Part shown: piece by piece, positions 14,164 to 23,356 of the stretch
How the letters are laid out: every line of letters starts with the position of its first letter
How positions within the stretch are numbered: the stretch's first letter is position 1
NCBI GenBank assembly: GCA_015233785.1
Contig: JADFWT010000022.1
Span: forward strand, 1 to 32,190
Source of the DNA: Magnetococcales bacterium
GTDB taxonomy: Bacteria; Pseudomonadota; Magnetococcia; Magnetococcales; JADFWT01
Length of the DNA stretch: 32,190 bases
Reading direction: 5' to 3'
The notes under the pieces: model-generated
The model's database searches: none
What the model saw: the letters and a program-made list of their open reading frames with translations, nothing else
What the model was told of the DNA's origin: nothing
Program-made: the position numbers and the translations under genes

Positions 14164-16080
14164 TCACTGCGAGACTATATCATTAACCCCGTCACCCCGC
14201 TCAAAATCCATCTGCATATGGAGCACGTCGCCATCAAAATTACGAGTGATCTTCATACCGCTGTTTTCAAACAGCGCCCGCATGGCACCATTTTGGGTAA
14301 ACATTTCAGCCGTGAATCCCTGTATACCAGCGCTACGCGCCATCTTGGCCAGATGGTTGAACAGACGTCTTCCCAAACCACGCCCCTGCCATTTATCCCG
14401 AATCACCAATGCAATCTCCGCACGGTTGCTCTCCTGGTCCAAATAGTATCCGGCCACCCCCACAATCCGCTCACCGGCCGGTACCGGGATGGTGGCAATC
14501 ACAACCACCTCCCGTCGATGATCGACATAGATAAAATGGCGAATGCGTTGCAAAGTAAAGTGACGAAGCGGACTCATAAAACGACGATAGACCGCATCTG
14601 CCGACAACGAATAGAGAAATTTCTTTACCCGACGCTCATCCTGGGGCTGAACCGAGCGCACCGTTAGCCGACTGCCGTCCTTCAGGCTCAGCGTGGTACG
14701 GCCCTCATCGGGATTAACCAGAATTTTCCCCTCTACCGTGGCCAACTCGGGCCGAAGGTAGTGGGACTCAATAGCCTGATGAATCAACGGCCCCCGAAAA
14801 TCGGGATGGGCAATGGCAATGAGCGCCATCACCCGCTCCTGAATGCTCTTACCGTGCAGATAGGCCACCCCATATTCGGTGACCACATAGTGAACCTCGC
14901 CACGGGTGGTCACAACACCAGCCCCAGGTGAGAGCCGCGCCACAATGCGGGAGACCACCTCGCCTCCGATATTCGCCGTGGCAGGCAGCGCAATGATCGC
15001 CTTGCCCCCCTCAGACCGGGACGCCCCCCAATTGAAATCCACCTGACCACCCACGCCACTGTAAAACCGTTCGCCGATAGAGTCCGCACACACCTGACCG
15101 GTAAGATCCACCTCCAGCGCCGTATTGACCGCCACCATGCGATGCTGCCGGGCAATGACGGTGATGTCGTTGACATACTCCGTAGGATGCATGGAGAAGA
15201 TCGGGTTGTCGTCCATATAGTCAAACAGGCGCTGACTGCCCAAACAGAAGCTGGCCACTACCTGGCCGCAATCCACGCTCTTTTCGGCCCCATTCACCGC
15301 CCCGGACTCTACCAGATCAATCATCGCATCCGTGAGCATCTCGGTGTGAATACCTAAATTCTGCTTATTGCCCAAATGCTCCAGCGCAGCCTGGGGAATG
15401 CGACCAATCCCCACCTCCAGCGTCGCGCCATCCTCCACCAGCGTAGCAATCAGACGGCCTATCTTCTGAGTCACCGGATCCGGCCCGGGAATCTGGGCCT
15501 CTACCAAAGGCTCCTCATAAGGCACCAACAGATCGATTTCATCCACCCGCATAAAGGCATCGCCCCAGGTGCGCGGCATGCGCGGATTCACCTGGGCAAT
15601 CACCATGCGAGCCGCAGCGGCCGCGCTCTTAACAATATCCACCGAGACCCCAAGAGAGACCATGCCGCGCTTATCCGGCGGGGTCACCTGAATCAGCGCC
15701 ACATCCAACGGTAGGCGCAAACTGGAAAATAGTCGGGGAATATCAGAGAGTAATATGGGGGTATAGCTGCCAAGCCCTGCCTGGATGGCATGGCGCACAT
15801 TCTGCGAAATAAAAAAGCTGTTGACAGAGAAGCAGGAGGCCAGCTCCCGCGCCGCATAAGGCGCATCGCCGATGGTCAGTAGATGCGCCACCTCCACATC
15901 GGCCAACTGCCCGGAACGGCAACACAACGCATGAACCAGAATCTGGGGAACCCCGCAACCAGTGCCGATAAATACCCGCTGCCCAGGTCGTACATGAGCT
16001 ACAGCCTGCTCCGGCGTGCGGATCTTCTCCCGGCAGGTCTCACGCCAATCTGGATTGTAATCCGGTCTCATGTCACGCAT
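14164..16080 (-). CDS. Acetyl-CoA hydrolase/transferase fused to a GNAT acetyltransferase domain
   Basis: Two-domain protein. Residues ~20-440 form an acetyl-CoA hydrolase/CoA-transferase (family I, cat1/4-HBCT-like) with VRPGQRVFIGTGCGVPQ, LEVGIGRIPQAALEHL, SMHPTEYVND, GVGGQVDFNWGA, and VHYVVTEYGVAYLHGKS followed by RVMALIAIAHPDFR. Residues ~480-635 form a GNAT domain with a typical acetyl-CoA loop, DKWQGRGLGRRLFNHLAKMA, followed by FTAEMFTQNGAMRALFENSGM. The first half exchanges CoA between acyl groups and the second may acetylate a protein or metabolite. The fusion is known in several deltaproteobacterial and magnetococcal-type genomes. The start is uncertain: TTG 16086, ATG 16080 or ATG 16071; the last has GGGA 8-9 bases upstream. 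It is divergent from hisB. Confidence 0.92.
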   Translation of the reverse strand: MRDMRPDYNPDWRETCREKIRTPEQAVAHVRPGQRVFIGTGCGVPQILVHALCCRSGQLADVEVAHLLTIGDAPYAARELASCFSVNSFFISQNVRHAIQAGLGSYTPILLSDIPRLFSSLRLPLDVALIQVTPPDKRGMVSLGVSVDIVKSAAAAARMVIAQVNPRMPRTWGDAFMRVDEIDLLVPYEEPLVEAQIPGPDPVTQKIGRLIATLVEDGATLEVGIGRIPQAALEHLGNKQNLGIHTEMLTDAMIDLVESGAVNGAEKSVDCGQVVASFCLGSQRLFDYMDDNPIFSMHPTEYVNDITVIARQHRMVAVNTALEVDLTGQVCADSIGERFYSGVGGQVDFNWGASRSEGGKAIIALPATANIGGEVVSRIVARLSPGAGVVTTRGEVHYVVTEYGVAYLHGKSIQERVMALIAIAHPDFRGPLIHQAIESHYLRPELATVEGKILVNPDEGRTTLSLKDGSRLTVRSVQPQDERRVKKFLYSLSADAVYRRFMSPLRHFTLQRIRHFIYVDHRREVVVIATIPVPAGERIVGVAGYYLDQESNRAEIALVIRDKWQGRGLGRRLFNHLAKMARSAGIQGFTAEMFTQNGAMRALFENSGMKITRNFDGDVLHMQMDFERGDGVNDIVSQ

Positions 16081-16241
16081 TCCCAAGACACTACACTGAA
16101 AACATCAGTATGCCTGAACCGCCCCGGAAAGAAACGTCCAACCATCCTGCACGATCACAACTCGGGAAACAGCACCCCGGTTTTGTGGCACGCATGATCA
16201 CCAAGTTATTGGCCGCACGCGCAGAAGCGCACCCAGCCAAT

Positions 16242-16270
16242 TTCCCTAGCGGCCCCCCTTGGGGTACAAT
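16242..16270 (+). promoter_or_regulatory. Candidate promoter for hisB
   Basis: TTCCCT, 17 bases, then TACAAT (16265-16270) flanked by GGGG and CCCC, about 40 bases before the hisB start. The -35 matches the consensus at only half its positions. The same GGTACAAT block occurs before hisH. Confidence 0.35.
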
Positions 16271-16308
16271 CCCCAGGTCAAAAACCCTCCGACCCTGGAG
16301 AAACCATC

Positions 16309-16905
16309 GTGAAGCGCACAGCCACCATCAGCCGAAAAACCGGTGAAACCGATATCCGACTCACCCTTAATCTGGACGGAACCGGTCAGCGGGAGATCAA
16401 TACCGGCATCGGCTTTCTGGATCACATGCTCGAACAGATTGCCCGCCACGGCTTGATCGATCTCACCGTACACGCCAAGGGGGATCTGCACGTCGATTAC
16501 CACCACACCGTAGAGGATGTGGGCATCGCCATGGGACAGGCGCTGAAAGAGGCCCTGGGAGATCGACGAGGTATCCGACGCTTTGGGCATGCCATGGCCC
16601 CTCTGGATGAGGCGCTATCGCGCGTGGTGCTGGATCTCTCCAATCGACCCATGCTGGTGTGGCACGTTGAGTTTCCCTGCGAAACCATCGGCACCTTTCC
16701 CACCGAAATGTTCCGGGAGTGGTTTCAAGCCCTGGCCAATAGCGCCGCCATCACCCTCCATGTGGAGTCGCTCTATGGAGTGAATGCCCACCACATCATC
16801 GAATCCTGCTTCAAAGCCCTGGCTCGGGCACTGCGGGAGGCGTGTGAAAACGATCCGCGAATCGGAAATGACGTGCCCAGCAGCAAAGGCACTTTGTCGG
16901 CATAA
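16309..16905 (+). CDS. hisB: Imidazoleglycerol-phosphate dehydratase
   Basis: Sixth step of histidine synthesis: dehydrates imidazole glycerol phosphate to imidazole acetol phosphate, using two Mn2+ ions in a 24-mer. It is the monofunctional form without the phosphatase domain (198 residues). Metal-binding His/Glu motifs are clear: [42 protein letters not shown] and [20 protein letters not shown]. The start is GTG at 16309, with GGAG 8 bases upstream. In most relatives hisH follows directly; here a pair of glycosyltransferase genes intervenes. The C-terminal tail after PSSKG is short and normal for the family. Confidence 0.97.
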   Translation: MKRTATISRKTGETDIRLTLNLDGTGQREINTGIGFLDHMLEQIARHGLIDLTVHAKGDLHVDYHHTVEDVGIAMGQALKEALGDRRGIRRFGHAMAPLDEALSRVVLDLSNRPMLVWHVEFPCETIGTFPTEMFREWFQALANSAAITLHVESLYGVNAHHIIESCFKALARALREACENDPRIGNDVPSSKGTLSA

Positions 16906-16973
16906 TGCCCCGCAGGTCCACACCGCCCCGCGATAAGATGACGGGCACATGATCACCATGAACCGACCACGAC

Positions 16974-18989
16974 ATGCCCATGAAGACAAACCACGCCGTC
17001 ATCGATCTCCCAATGGCCCTATCTCAGGCCATTCAGCACCACCAAAGCGGCCATCTGACCGAAGCCGAAGCGCTCTATCGACAGATTCTCCAGGCCCACC
17101 CCCAGCAGCCGGATGCCCTGCATCTACTGGGCTGCATCGCCCTGCAATCCGGTCAGGTGCAACAGGCTGAACAGTGGATTCGTCAGGCCGTGACCCTTCA
17201 GCCCCAGCGCGCCGATTTCCACAGCAATCTCGGCAACACCCTGGCCGCTTCCGGGCGCGGCTCATCGGCAGTTCGCAGCTTTGAACAGGCCCTGATGCTG
17301 GATCCCCATCTCGACGATGCCCGGCGTAATCTGGTCAACACCCTCAATGAACTGGGAAACCGCGCCCTGGAGAGTGGACGTGTTGATCGGGCTATCGCTC
17401 AATTTCAAAAGGCGCTTGCACGCGCCGATACCGACCAGAAGTCGGTGCTCTATAGCAATCTCTGCAACGCCTACTGGCACAAAGGAGAAGAAGCGGACCT
17501 GCTAAAGGGGCTCGAAGCGGGCCGCATGGGTCTGGAACTGAACCCAAACTCTGCGGCGATACAGACCAACCTCGGCAATCTGCTCGAAAGCCTGGGGCGG
17601 CTCTCCGAAGCCTCCGAGAAGTTCCAGACCGCCCTAAAGCTGAATCCACAGAGCCTGGATGCCCATAGCAATCTTGGCGTGACGCTTATGAGCCAGGGCA
17701 GAATGGCTGAAGCGCAGGAGATCTTTCACAAAGCCCTGACCATCCGTCACGACTTCCAGCAGGTCAAGAGCCTGCTGAGCAGCTACCTCTATCAGCCTGG
17801 AATCCCGGTTGATGAACTCTTTGCCGCCCATAAGCACCACATCAACGCCTGCCTGCCCGACACCATCACACCGCAAGTCACCGCACCCCCCACCATCATG
17901 CCCAAACGGCTGCGGGTGGGCTATCTCTCATCGGACCTGTTCGGCCATCCAGTGGGACGTAATATTGCGTCGCTGTTGATGCACCACCATCCGGAGCGCA
18001 TTGAGAGCTTCTGCTACGCCCTCTCCAGCCGTGAAGATGCCCTGACCCACCAACTACGCGGTAAGGTGGACCACTGGCGACAACTGCTGGATCTCCATGA
18101 TGAAGCCATCGCCCAGCGCATTCACGAAGACCATATTGATATTTTGGTGATTCTGGCCGGACTGTTCGATGAGAATCGCCCTCTGGTGGCCGCTTGGCGT
18201 CCGGCTCCGATTCAGGTCTCCTTTCATGCCGGGACCAGTAGCGGTCTTGACGCCATGGATTATTGGCTCACCGACACCATTCTTCACCCGGAAGAGAGCC
18301 CGGAATGCTTCACCGAACAACTCGTCCGCTTGCCCAACTTCTATCTCTACCTCCCTATAAAAAACGCTCCGCCACCCGGACCGCTCCCCGTCTTGCAAAA
18401 TGGCTATATCACCTTCGGCTGCTTCAATAATCCCGCAAAAATCAATCCGGAGCTGATCGATGACTGGGCACACATTCTAACCCAACTTCCCCAAGCACGG
18501 CTGCGGCTCAAATATCGCAACCTGTGGCAGGATCAGGGACTACGCAAGCGCATCCTGGAGGGATTCCAACACCACGGCATCGACCCCCAACGCATCGAGA
18601 TGATCCACGCCTTAGAAGATAGCAAAGCCCACCTCAAGCACTATCAAACCATCGATATCGCCCTGGACACCTTCCCCTTTACCGGGGCCGCCACCAATTT
18701 CCAGGCCCTCTGGATGGGCGTACCGGTGGTCTCTCGGCTGGGTGATCGGTTTATCCAGCGCATGGGGGGCTCTATTATCGCCCACGCCGGGTTGCCGGAA
18801 CTCAATGGTGCCTCTAGGGAAGCCTACGTGGAGATCGCCGTCACGCTGGCAAGCGACCGGAAACGGCTACAACATCTTCGGAATAACTTGAGAGAGCAGG
18901 TGGCCGGCTCGGTACTCTGCGACGGCGAACGCTATGCACGGGCGGTAGAGCACGCCTATCGGGAGATGTGGCGCATAAAGTTCGATTAA
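16974..18989 (+). CDS. TPR-repeat O-GlcNAc transferase-like (SPINDLY-type) glycosyltransferase
   Basis: Protein of 671 residues: about six to seven TPR units in residues ~10-270 (for example ALYRQILQAHPQQPDALHLL and LGNLLESLGRLSEASEKF). A GT41 catalytic region follows from ~308 to the end. Catalytic-side motifs include RLRVGYLSSDLFGHPVGRN (with the His of the N-lobe), RPAPIQVSFHAGTSSGLDAMDY, FNNPAKINPELIDDW with the UDP-binding Lys, and DIALDTFPFTGAATNFQALW with GVPVVSRLGD. Such proteins add sugars to protein Ser/Thr residues in the cytoplasm; in bacteria flagellin and adhesins are known targets of related enzymes. The start is ATG 16974 or 16980; neither has a strong ribosome site. It is convergent with a related gene whose stop shares TTAA (18986-18989). 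Confidence 0.9.
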   Translation: MPMKTNHAVIDLPMALSQAIQHHQSGHLTEAEALYRQILQAHPQQPDALHLLGCIALQSGQVQQAEQWIRQAVTLQPQRADFHSNLGNTLAASGRGSSAVRSFEQALMLDPHLDDARRNLVNTLNELGNRALESGRVDRAIAQFQKALARADTDQKSVLYSNLCNAYWHKGEEADLLKGLEAGRMGLELNPNSAAIQTNLGNLLESLGRLSEASEKFQTALKLNPQSLDAHSNLGVTLMSQGRMAEAQEIFHKALTIRHDFQQVKSLLSSYLYQPGIPVDELFAAHKHHINACLPDTITPQVTAPPTIMPKRLRVGYLSSDLFGHPVGRNIASLLMHHHPERIESFCYALSSREDALTHQLRGKVDHWRQLLDLHDEAIAQRIHEDHIDILVILAGLFDENRPLVAAWRPAPIQVSFHAGTSSGLDAMDYWLTDTILHPEESPECFTEQLVRLPNFYLYLPIKNAPPPGPLPVLQNGYITFGCFNNPAKINPELIDDWAHILTQLPQARLRLKYRNLWQDQGLRKRILEGFQHHGIDPQRIEMIHALEDSKAHLKHYQTIDIALDTFPFTGAATNFQALWMGVPVVSRLGDRFIQRMGGSIIAHAGLPELNGASREAYVEIAVTLASDRKRLQHLRNNLREQVAGSVLCDGERYARAVEHAYREMWRIKFD

Positions 18990-21190
18990 GAGACAGCCCC
19001 CTTGCCCGCCGCCACCCATGCATGCCAAGCGCCTCGCAACGCATCACTGACATCGCGGGCATACTGAGGCTGGTCGCAGATTGGCGAGTCGGCCATCCGC
19101 TCCCGCAAACCGCTTCGAAGCTGCACCAACCTGGCAGGATCCGAAGCCAGCGCCACCACACGCTCCACATACGCCGCCAAATCTCTGCACACCAGCTCAT
19201 CCAGTCCCAGAGTCTTCAGAAAACTGGTGGCGTGGCGGCTGGCAAAGGTCTCCCCATGCACCGTGACCATGGGCACCCCCATCCAGAGCGCCTCCAGCGT
19301 CGTCAAGCCCCCGGAGTAGGGCTGGGTATCCAAGGCCAGATCGATGCCGTTGTACTGGGCTAGTAGCGCCTCATGAGGCCGGGCACCCTCTAGAATGACC
19401 CGACTGGGCGCCACGCCGTGCCGTGCCATCACCTCATGAATGCGTGCCACGTTAAAGGGGCTGTCCATACCGTTGTACATTAGCCATAACGTGCAGTGAG
19501 GCAGACGCTGCAAGATCTTAGACCACGTCTCAAGAATCGGCCCGTTGATCTTGGAAGGATTGCCGAAATTACCCAGCACAAAGCCACGCTGCATCGCCTC
19601 CAGAGGGCGGGGAGACACCGGCGGAGCGTACGACGGCGGGGTGTAACTGAGCCAAGCGTGAGGCAGTGTGATAATTCGCTCGGTATAATAGCGCTGCTCC
19701 TCCTCGGCAATGGCGTGGCGGTCACCGATCATCCAATCCATGGTGGGCAGACCTGTGGTGCTGACATAGCCGCACCAGGCAATTTGAACCGGGGCGGGCT
19801 TCTGGGCAAACACGCCCATACGGTTGTGGGCCGTGTGACCTGCCAGATCCATGAGAATATCAATCCCATCAGCATGGATGCGCCGGGCCAGCTCGTCATG
19901 CGCCATCGGCAACGTAAAGTGCCACTGGTGGGCATACCCCTCCAGCTGCTTGGTCATGGTATCCGGCCTGCGATCCGAATAGACGATGATCTCCAACTCA
20001 TCCGGCGGATAGTGCGCCAAAAACCCGGCCATCAGATAGCCCACCGGGTGCTGGCCTAAATCCGGCGATGAGAGGCCGATACGCAACCTTCGATCCGGAT
20101 TTGGATCGTTGCGATGCGGAAACGGCATCGGTAGAACCAGCCCCGAACCCCACGATCTGTGCAGCGCGTAGAGACGCTCCAAACTCTGACCGGGCATGTA
20201 CTGCTGACACAGAAGAAGATTGCTGTTGGCACCAGGATTATCCGGTTGAACGGCCAATACCTCCCGGTAACAAGCAACCGCTTCATCAAAGCGACCCAAT
20301 GTATAATGAATATTTCCTAGATTACTGATTGCATTTAGGAAATTATGCTTCAATGCCATGGCCTTCCGATAGGCCTCACCGGCATCGTCCAGCGCCCCTT
20401 GCTCTTTCAGCGCGTTGCCCAGATGGTTGTACGCTTCAGCAAAATCGCCCCGCAGCGCAATGGCCTTGCGTGCACACGCTACCGATTCATCCAGACGCCC
20501 CATAAGCCGCAAGGCATTGCTGAGATTGCAGTAACCCTCGGCATAGTCCGGCTGAACGGCCGTGGCCCGCTGATGATGGGCAATGGCCTCCTCCAGTTGA
20601 CCATGGGTCTCCAGCAAGTTACCGAGATTGCTAAGTAACTGGGGCGAATCAGGCGCAAACGCCACCCCCTGCCGATAACAGGCCAGCGCCTCAAAAGGCT
20701 TCTGTCGTTGCATATAGAGATTGCCCAAGCTATTGAGAAACAAAGCACTCTCTGGCTGCAGCGCCAGCGCGGCCTTAAAACTGTCCGTAGCCGCTTGCCA
20801 CTGACCCCGAGCACTCTGCATATGACCCAGTTGATGATGCAGCTCGGCAGCGTCCGGCTGCACCCGGAGCAACGTCTGAAAACTGAGGATGGCATCATCC
20901 AACTGCCCAAGCGCCTGCTGCGCCTGTCCGAGATTATGCAGTGTCTGGGCATCATTCGGTTGAATGGCCAACGCCTGTTCATAGCACGACACCGCCTCGG
21001 CCAGCCCGCCCAACATATGGTATGCCCCGCCAAGATTACTCAGGGCCGGAACGTTTTGCGGCTGCACCGCCAACACCTGCTGATAACAGGCCATGGCTCG
21101 CTCCAGCTCGCCGGCCTGATGCCAGGCTAAACCTTGATCAAGCGCCTGCTGCGCCTCGGCAGCCTGGGAAGATGGGATGTGTTGATTCAT
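18986..21190 (-). CDS. TPR-repeat O-GlcNAc transferase-like glycosyltransferase (second copy)
   Basis: Protein of 734 residues with about nine to ten TPR units (~10-350; for instance LNSLGNLYMQRQKPFEALACY and AYNHLGNALKEQGALDDAGEAY) and a GT41 region from ~365. Motifs: LRIGLSSPDLGQHPVGYLM, IDILMDLAGHTAHNRMGVFA, KPAPVQIAWCGYVSTTGLPTMD, GNFGNPSKINGPILETW with the nucleotide-binding Lys, and GIDLALDTQPYSGGLTTLEALW. This is closer to the classical SPINDLY/OGT pattern than the neighbour at 16974 (GYVSTTG versus GTSSG). The two genes are divergent paralogues placed tail to tail. A target is not visible in the window. The upstream 500-bp spacer to hisH holds a receiver-domain relic. Confidence 0.92.
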   Translation of the reverse strand: MNQHIPSSQAAEAQQALDQGLAWHQAGELERAMACYQQVLAVQPQNVPALSNLGGAYHMLGGLAEAVSCYEQALAIQPNDAQTLHNLGQAQQALGQLDDAILSFQTLLRVQPDAAELHHQLGHMQSARGQWQAATDSFKAALALQPESALFLNSLGNLYMQRQKPFEALACYRQGVAFAPDSPQLLSNLGNLLETHGQLEEAIAHHQRATAVQPDYAEGYCNLSNALRLMGRLDESVACARKAIALRGDFAEAYNHLGNALKEQGALDDAGEAYRKAMALKHNFLNAISNLGNIHYTLGRFDEAVACYREVLAVQPDNPGANSNLLLCQQYMPGQSLERLYALHRSWGSGLVLPMPFPHRNDPNPDRRLRIGLSSPDLGQHPVGYLMAGFLAHYPPDELEIIVYSDRRPDTMTKQLEGYAHQWHFTLPMAHDELARRIHADGIDILMDLAGHTAHNRMGVFAQKPAPVQIAWCGYVSTTGLPTMDWMIGDRHAIAEEEQRYYTERIITLPHAWLSYTPPSYAPPVSPRPLEAMQRGFVLGNFGNPSKINGPILETWSKILQRLPHCTLWLMYNGMDSPFNVARIHEVMARHGVAPSRVILEGARPHEALLAQYNGIDLALDTQPYSGGLTTLEALWMGVPMVTVHGETFASRHATSFLKTLGLDELVCRDLAAYVERVVALASDPARLVQLRSGLRERMADSPICDQPQYARDVSDALRGAWHAWVAAGKGAVS

Positions 21191-21390
21191 ACCACTCTTT
21201 CACGGGATGTTGACCTGCCGCCAGAATGGCAGACCGCTCTTCTCAGCACCATCCTGCCTGAAATTCACAGCAAACGCCATTCGAACCCAATGTCCTGATG
21301 CCATCTATCATAACCTTAATACAATCGGATTATTATAACCATCCAGATGCCATTGGAGAGGATGCTTGACTTGCTGTCTCATCTGACTCA

Positions 21391-21461
21391 GCCTGGATGG
21401 ATGACTATCTCACCAAGCCCGCACGCTGGCGTATGTGCTGGAACATGTGCTGGAGACGTAG
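21391..21461 (+). pseudogene. Relic of a response-regulator receiver domain C-terminus
   Basis: AWMDDYLTKP (21391-21420) is the beta5/Lys end of a receiver domain, usually xxGMDDYLTKP. A two-base shift later the sequence reads TLAYVLEHVLET and stops at TAG 21459-21461, a normal alpha5 end. The rest of the gene is absent. It probably derives from a hybrid kinase or response regulator similar to the one at 23581. Confidence 0.6.
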
Positions 21462-21650
21462 AAGAGTGCCGCATCCAACAGCTCCATAGACACCACTCAT
21501 TCCACCTCACGAGAGACCGCTGGCGACACCCCCACAACACACCCATCTTTCCCACCGCGCCCATTGGGTATACAATTCAGCAAAGAGCACCCTCCCCCGT
21601 CGGCGCGCCCCATGGTCGCCAACCGGATCGGTTGCCCTTGGGACGCATGG

Positions 21651-21656
21651 TACAAT
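21651..21656 (+). promoter_or_regulatory. TACAAT, candidate -10 for hisH
   Basis: GGTACAATG lies 41 bases before the hisH start, the same distance and motif as upstream of hisB. No convincing -35 is seen at 16-18 bases. A second TATACAAT occurs at about 21569-21576. Confidence 0.35.
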
Positions 21657-21696
21657 GCGCCCTTTGTCTATCCATCTATCGTGAAAAGAGGCCCTG

Positions 21697-22335
21697 ATGA
21701 TCACCGTCATTGACTATGGTTCCGGCAATCTGCGCTCGGTGGCCAAGGCGCTGGAGAAAGTCGGCGGAAACCAAGTCACCGTGAGCGGCAAGCCTGAAGA
21801 CCTGATGAATGCCGACCGGCTGTTGCTGCCAGGGGTCGGAGCCTTTGCCGACTGCCTGCAAAATCTACAGAAAGCTGAACTGGACGAACCGATCCTGGAA
21901 CATATTCGCAAGGGTAAGCCCTTTCTTGGAATATGTGTCGGCATGCAGCTGCTCTTTTCCAGAAGCTTTGAGTTCGGCGAGCACAACGGGCTGGATCTGC
22001 TGGCCGGAGATGTGCTGGCCTTCAAGAAGGACATGACCGATCCGCTGGATCAAAGCCGCCACCTTAAGGTGCCGCACATGGGCTGGAGTCCGGTCCAACA
22101 GCAGCAGGAGCACCCCATGTGGGATGGTATTCCCGACGCCACGCACTTCTACTTTGTCCACTCTTTTTACGCCAAGCCAAACGATGAAAAGTTAACCGTC
22201 GGGGCGGCGGATTATGGCATGCGCTTCTGTGCAGCGGTCAGCCATGAAAATCTCTTTGCAACCCAATTTCACCCGGAAAAGAGCCAAGCCCACGGGCTGA
22301 AGCTGCTTGAGAACTTTGTCACCTGGAGAGCCTAA
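21697..22335 (+). CDS. hisH: Imidazole glycerol phosphate synthase, glutaminase subunit
   Basis: Class I glutamine amidotransferase that supplies ammonia to HisF in the fifth step of histidine synthesis. The catalytic triad is present: Cys80 in PFLGICVGMQLLF, and His192 and Glu194 in TQFHPEKSQ. The start MITVIDYGSGNLRSV and oxyanion-strand region LLLPGVGAF are typical. At 212 residues it is usual length. The ATG has AGAGG six bases upstream, and a TACAAT box lies before it. hisA follows after 3 bases. Its partner HisF is not in the window. Confidence 0.97.
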   Translation: MITVIDYGSGNLRSVAKALEKVGGNQVTVSGKPEDLMNADRLLLPGVGAFADCLQNLQKAELDEPILEHIRKGKPFLGICVGMQLLFSRSFEFGEHNGLDLLAGDVLAFKKDMTDPLDQSRHLKVPHMGWSPVQQQQEHPMWDGIPDATHFYFVHSFYAKPNDEKLTVGAADYGMRFCAAVSHENLFATQFHPEKSQAHGLKLLENFVTWRA

Positions 22336-22338
22336 ATC

Positions 22339-23088
22339 ATGATCGTCATTCCCGCTATCGACCTGAAAGATGGCCACTGCGTTCGCCTGTTTCAGGGCGA
22401 CATGAGCAAAGATACCGTCTACTCCGACGACCCTGGAGCCATGGCTAAAAAGTGGCAGGATCTGGGGGCAGAACGGCTCCACATGGTGGATCTCAACGGT
22501 GCCTTCGCCGGTGAGCCGGTCAATGCCGATGCCATCCGCGCCATTCTTGAAGCCGTCTCCATTCCGGTGCAGCTCGGCGGCGGGCTGCGCAATATGGAGA
22601 CCCTGGAAGCCTGCTTTAAAATCGGCCTGCAAACCGCCATTCTCGGCACCGTCGCCTATCGGGACCCCAAGTTTGTCGGCGAGGCGTGCCGCGCCTTTCC
22701 CGGACACATCTCGGTAGGTATCGACGCCAGAGGCGGCATGGTGGCCGTTGAAGGGTGGGCCGAAGCCACCAATATCGACGCCCTAACCCTGGCCCAGCAG
22801 TTCGAGGATGTGGGCGTGGCCGAGGTGATCTTTACCGACATCAGCCGCGATGGTGCCATGACCGGCCCCAACTACGACGCCACCCGAGAGCTGGCCGAGA
22901 CCATCTCGATTCCAGTGATTCTCTCCGGCGGCATCTCCTCCCTGGAGGATGTCAAGCAGGCTGCCGCCAATGCCGGCCCCTTCACCAACGGCAACCGCAT
23001 CTCCGGAGCCATCACCGGGCGGGCGCTCTATGACGGCAGTCTCGATTTTTCCGAGGCGGTGCGGGTGACGCAGGAGATGGCTGGGTGA
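22339..23088 (+). CDS. hisA: Phosphoribosylformimino-5-aminoimidazole carboxamide ribotide isomerase
   Basis: TIM-barrel isomerase of the fourth step of histidine synthesis; it converts ProFAR to PRFAR. The catalytic Asp8 is in IPAIDLKDGHCVRL. Phosphate-binding loops are QLGGGLRNMET and ILSGGISSLED, and TDISRDGAMTGPNYD carries the second-half signature. At 249 residues it is normal. The gene follows hisH by 3 bases, so they are surely co-transcribed. The stop overlaps a GTG (GTGA at 23085), but the frame after it is short and unrecognised, so hisF is not the next gene here. Confidence 0.97.
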   Translation: MIVIPAIDLKDGHCVRLFQGDMSKDTVYSDDPGAMAKKWQDLGAERLHMVDLNGAFAGEPVNADAIRAILEAVSIPVQLGGGLRNMETLEACFKIGLQTAILGTVAYRDPKFVGEACRAFPGHISVGIDARGGMVAVEGWAEATNIDALTLAQQFEDVGVAEVIFTDISRDGAMTGPNYDATRELAETISIPVILSGGISSLEDVKQAAANAGPFTNGNRISGAITGRALYDGSLDFSEAVRVTQEMAG

Positions 23089-23188
23089 CGGTTGCTGCAC
23101 CAGAAAGTTGGGATGCGGCATTCGCCTATGAACTGCTGCCCATGCTGGAAACCTCGCCACCAACGCTTCTTGGCGCAAAGTCGATCTC

Positions 23189-23353
23189 ATGGGAGCCGGG
23201 AAGGAGGAGGGGCCGGAAATAGAAATTCGCTTTCCAATCCCATGGATCAGCGTCGAAAAGAACGTTGCCCTGGAGTGTGCCCTGATCGAACGCTGTATGG
23301 AAAAAAAATTGTCCGCCCATGTGATGCGCTGGATCTCGATTAAGTTCTATTAA
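23189..23353 (+). CDS. Small ORF before the truncated HEPN gene, possible partner relic
   Basis: A 54-codon frame reading GPEIEIRFPIPWISVEKNV, then ALECALIERCMEKKLSAHVMRWISIKFY; not in the ORF track because of its length. It ends 3 bases before the HEPN-like ATG at 23357, as in a two-gene module. A very strong ribosome-type AAGGAGGAGG (23201-23210) is followed after ~8 bases by ATA rather than ATG, so the native start may be mutated. The only ATG upstream (23189) lies before that site. I recognise no family. A separate frame from GTG 23085 (45 codons, overlapping the hisA stop) covers the same stretch upstream and may be part of the same damaged gene. Confidence 0.35.
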   Translation: MGAGKEEGPEIEIRFPIPWISVEKNVALECALIERCMEKKLSAHVMRWISIKFY

Positions 23354-23356
23354 GCC

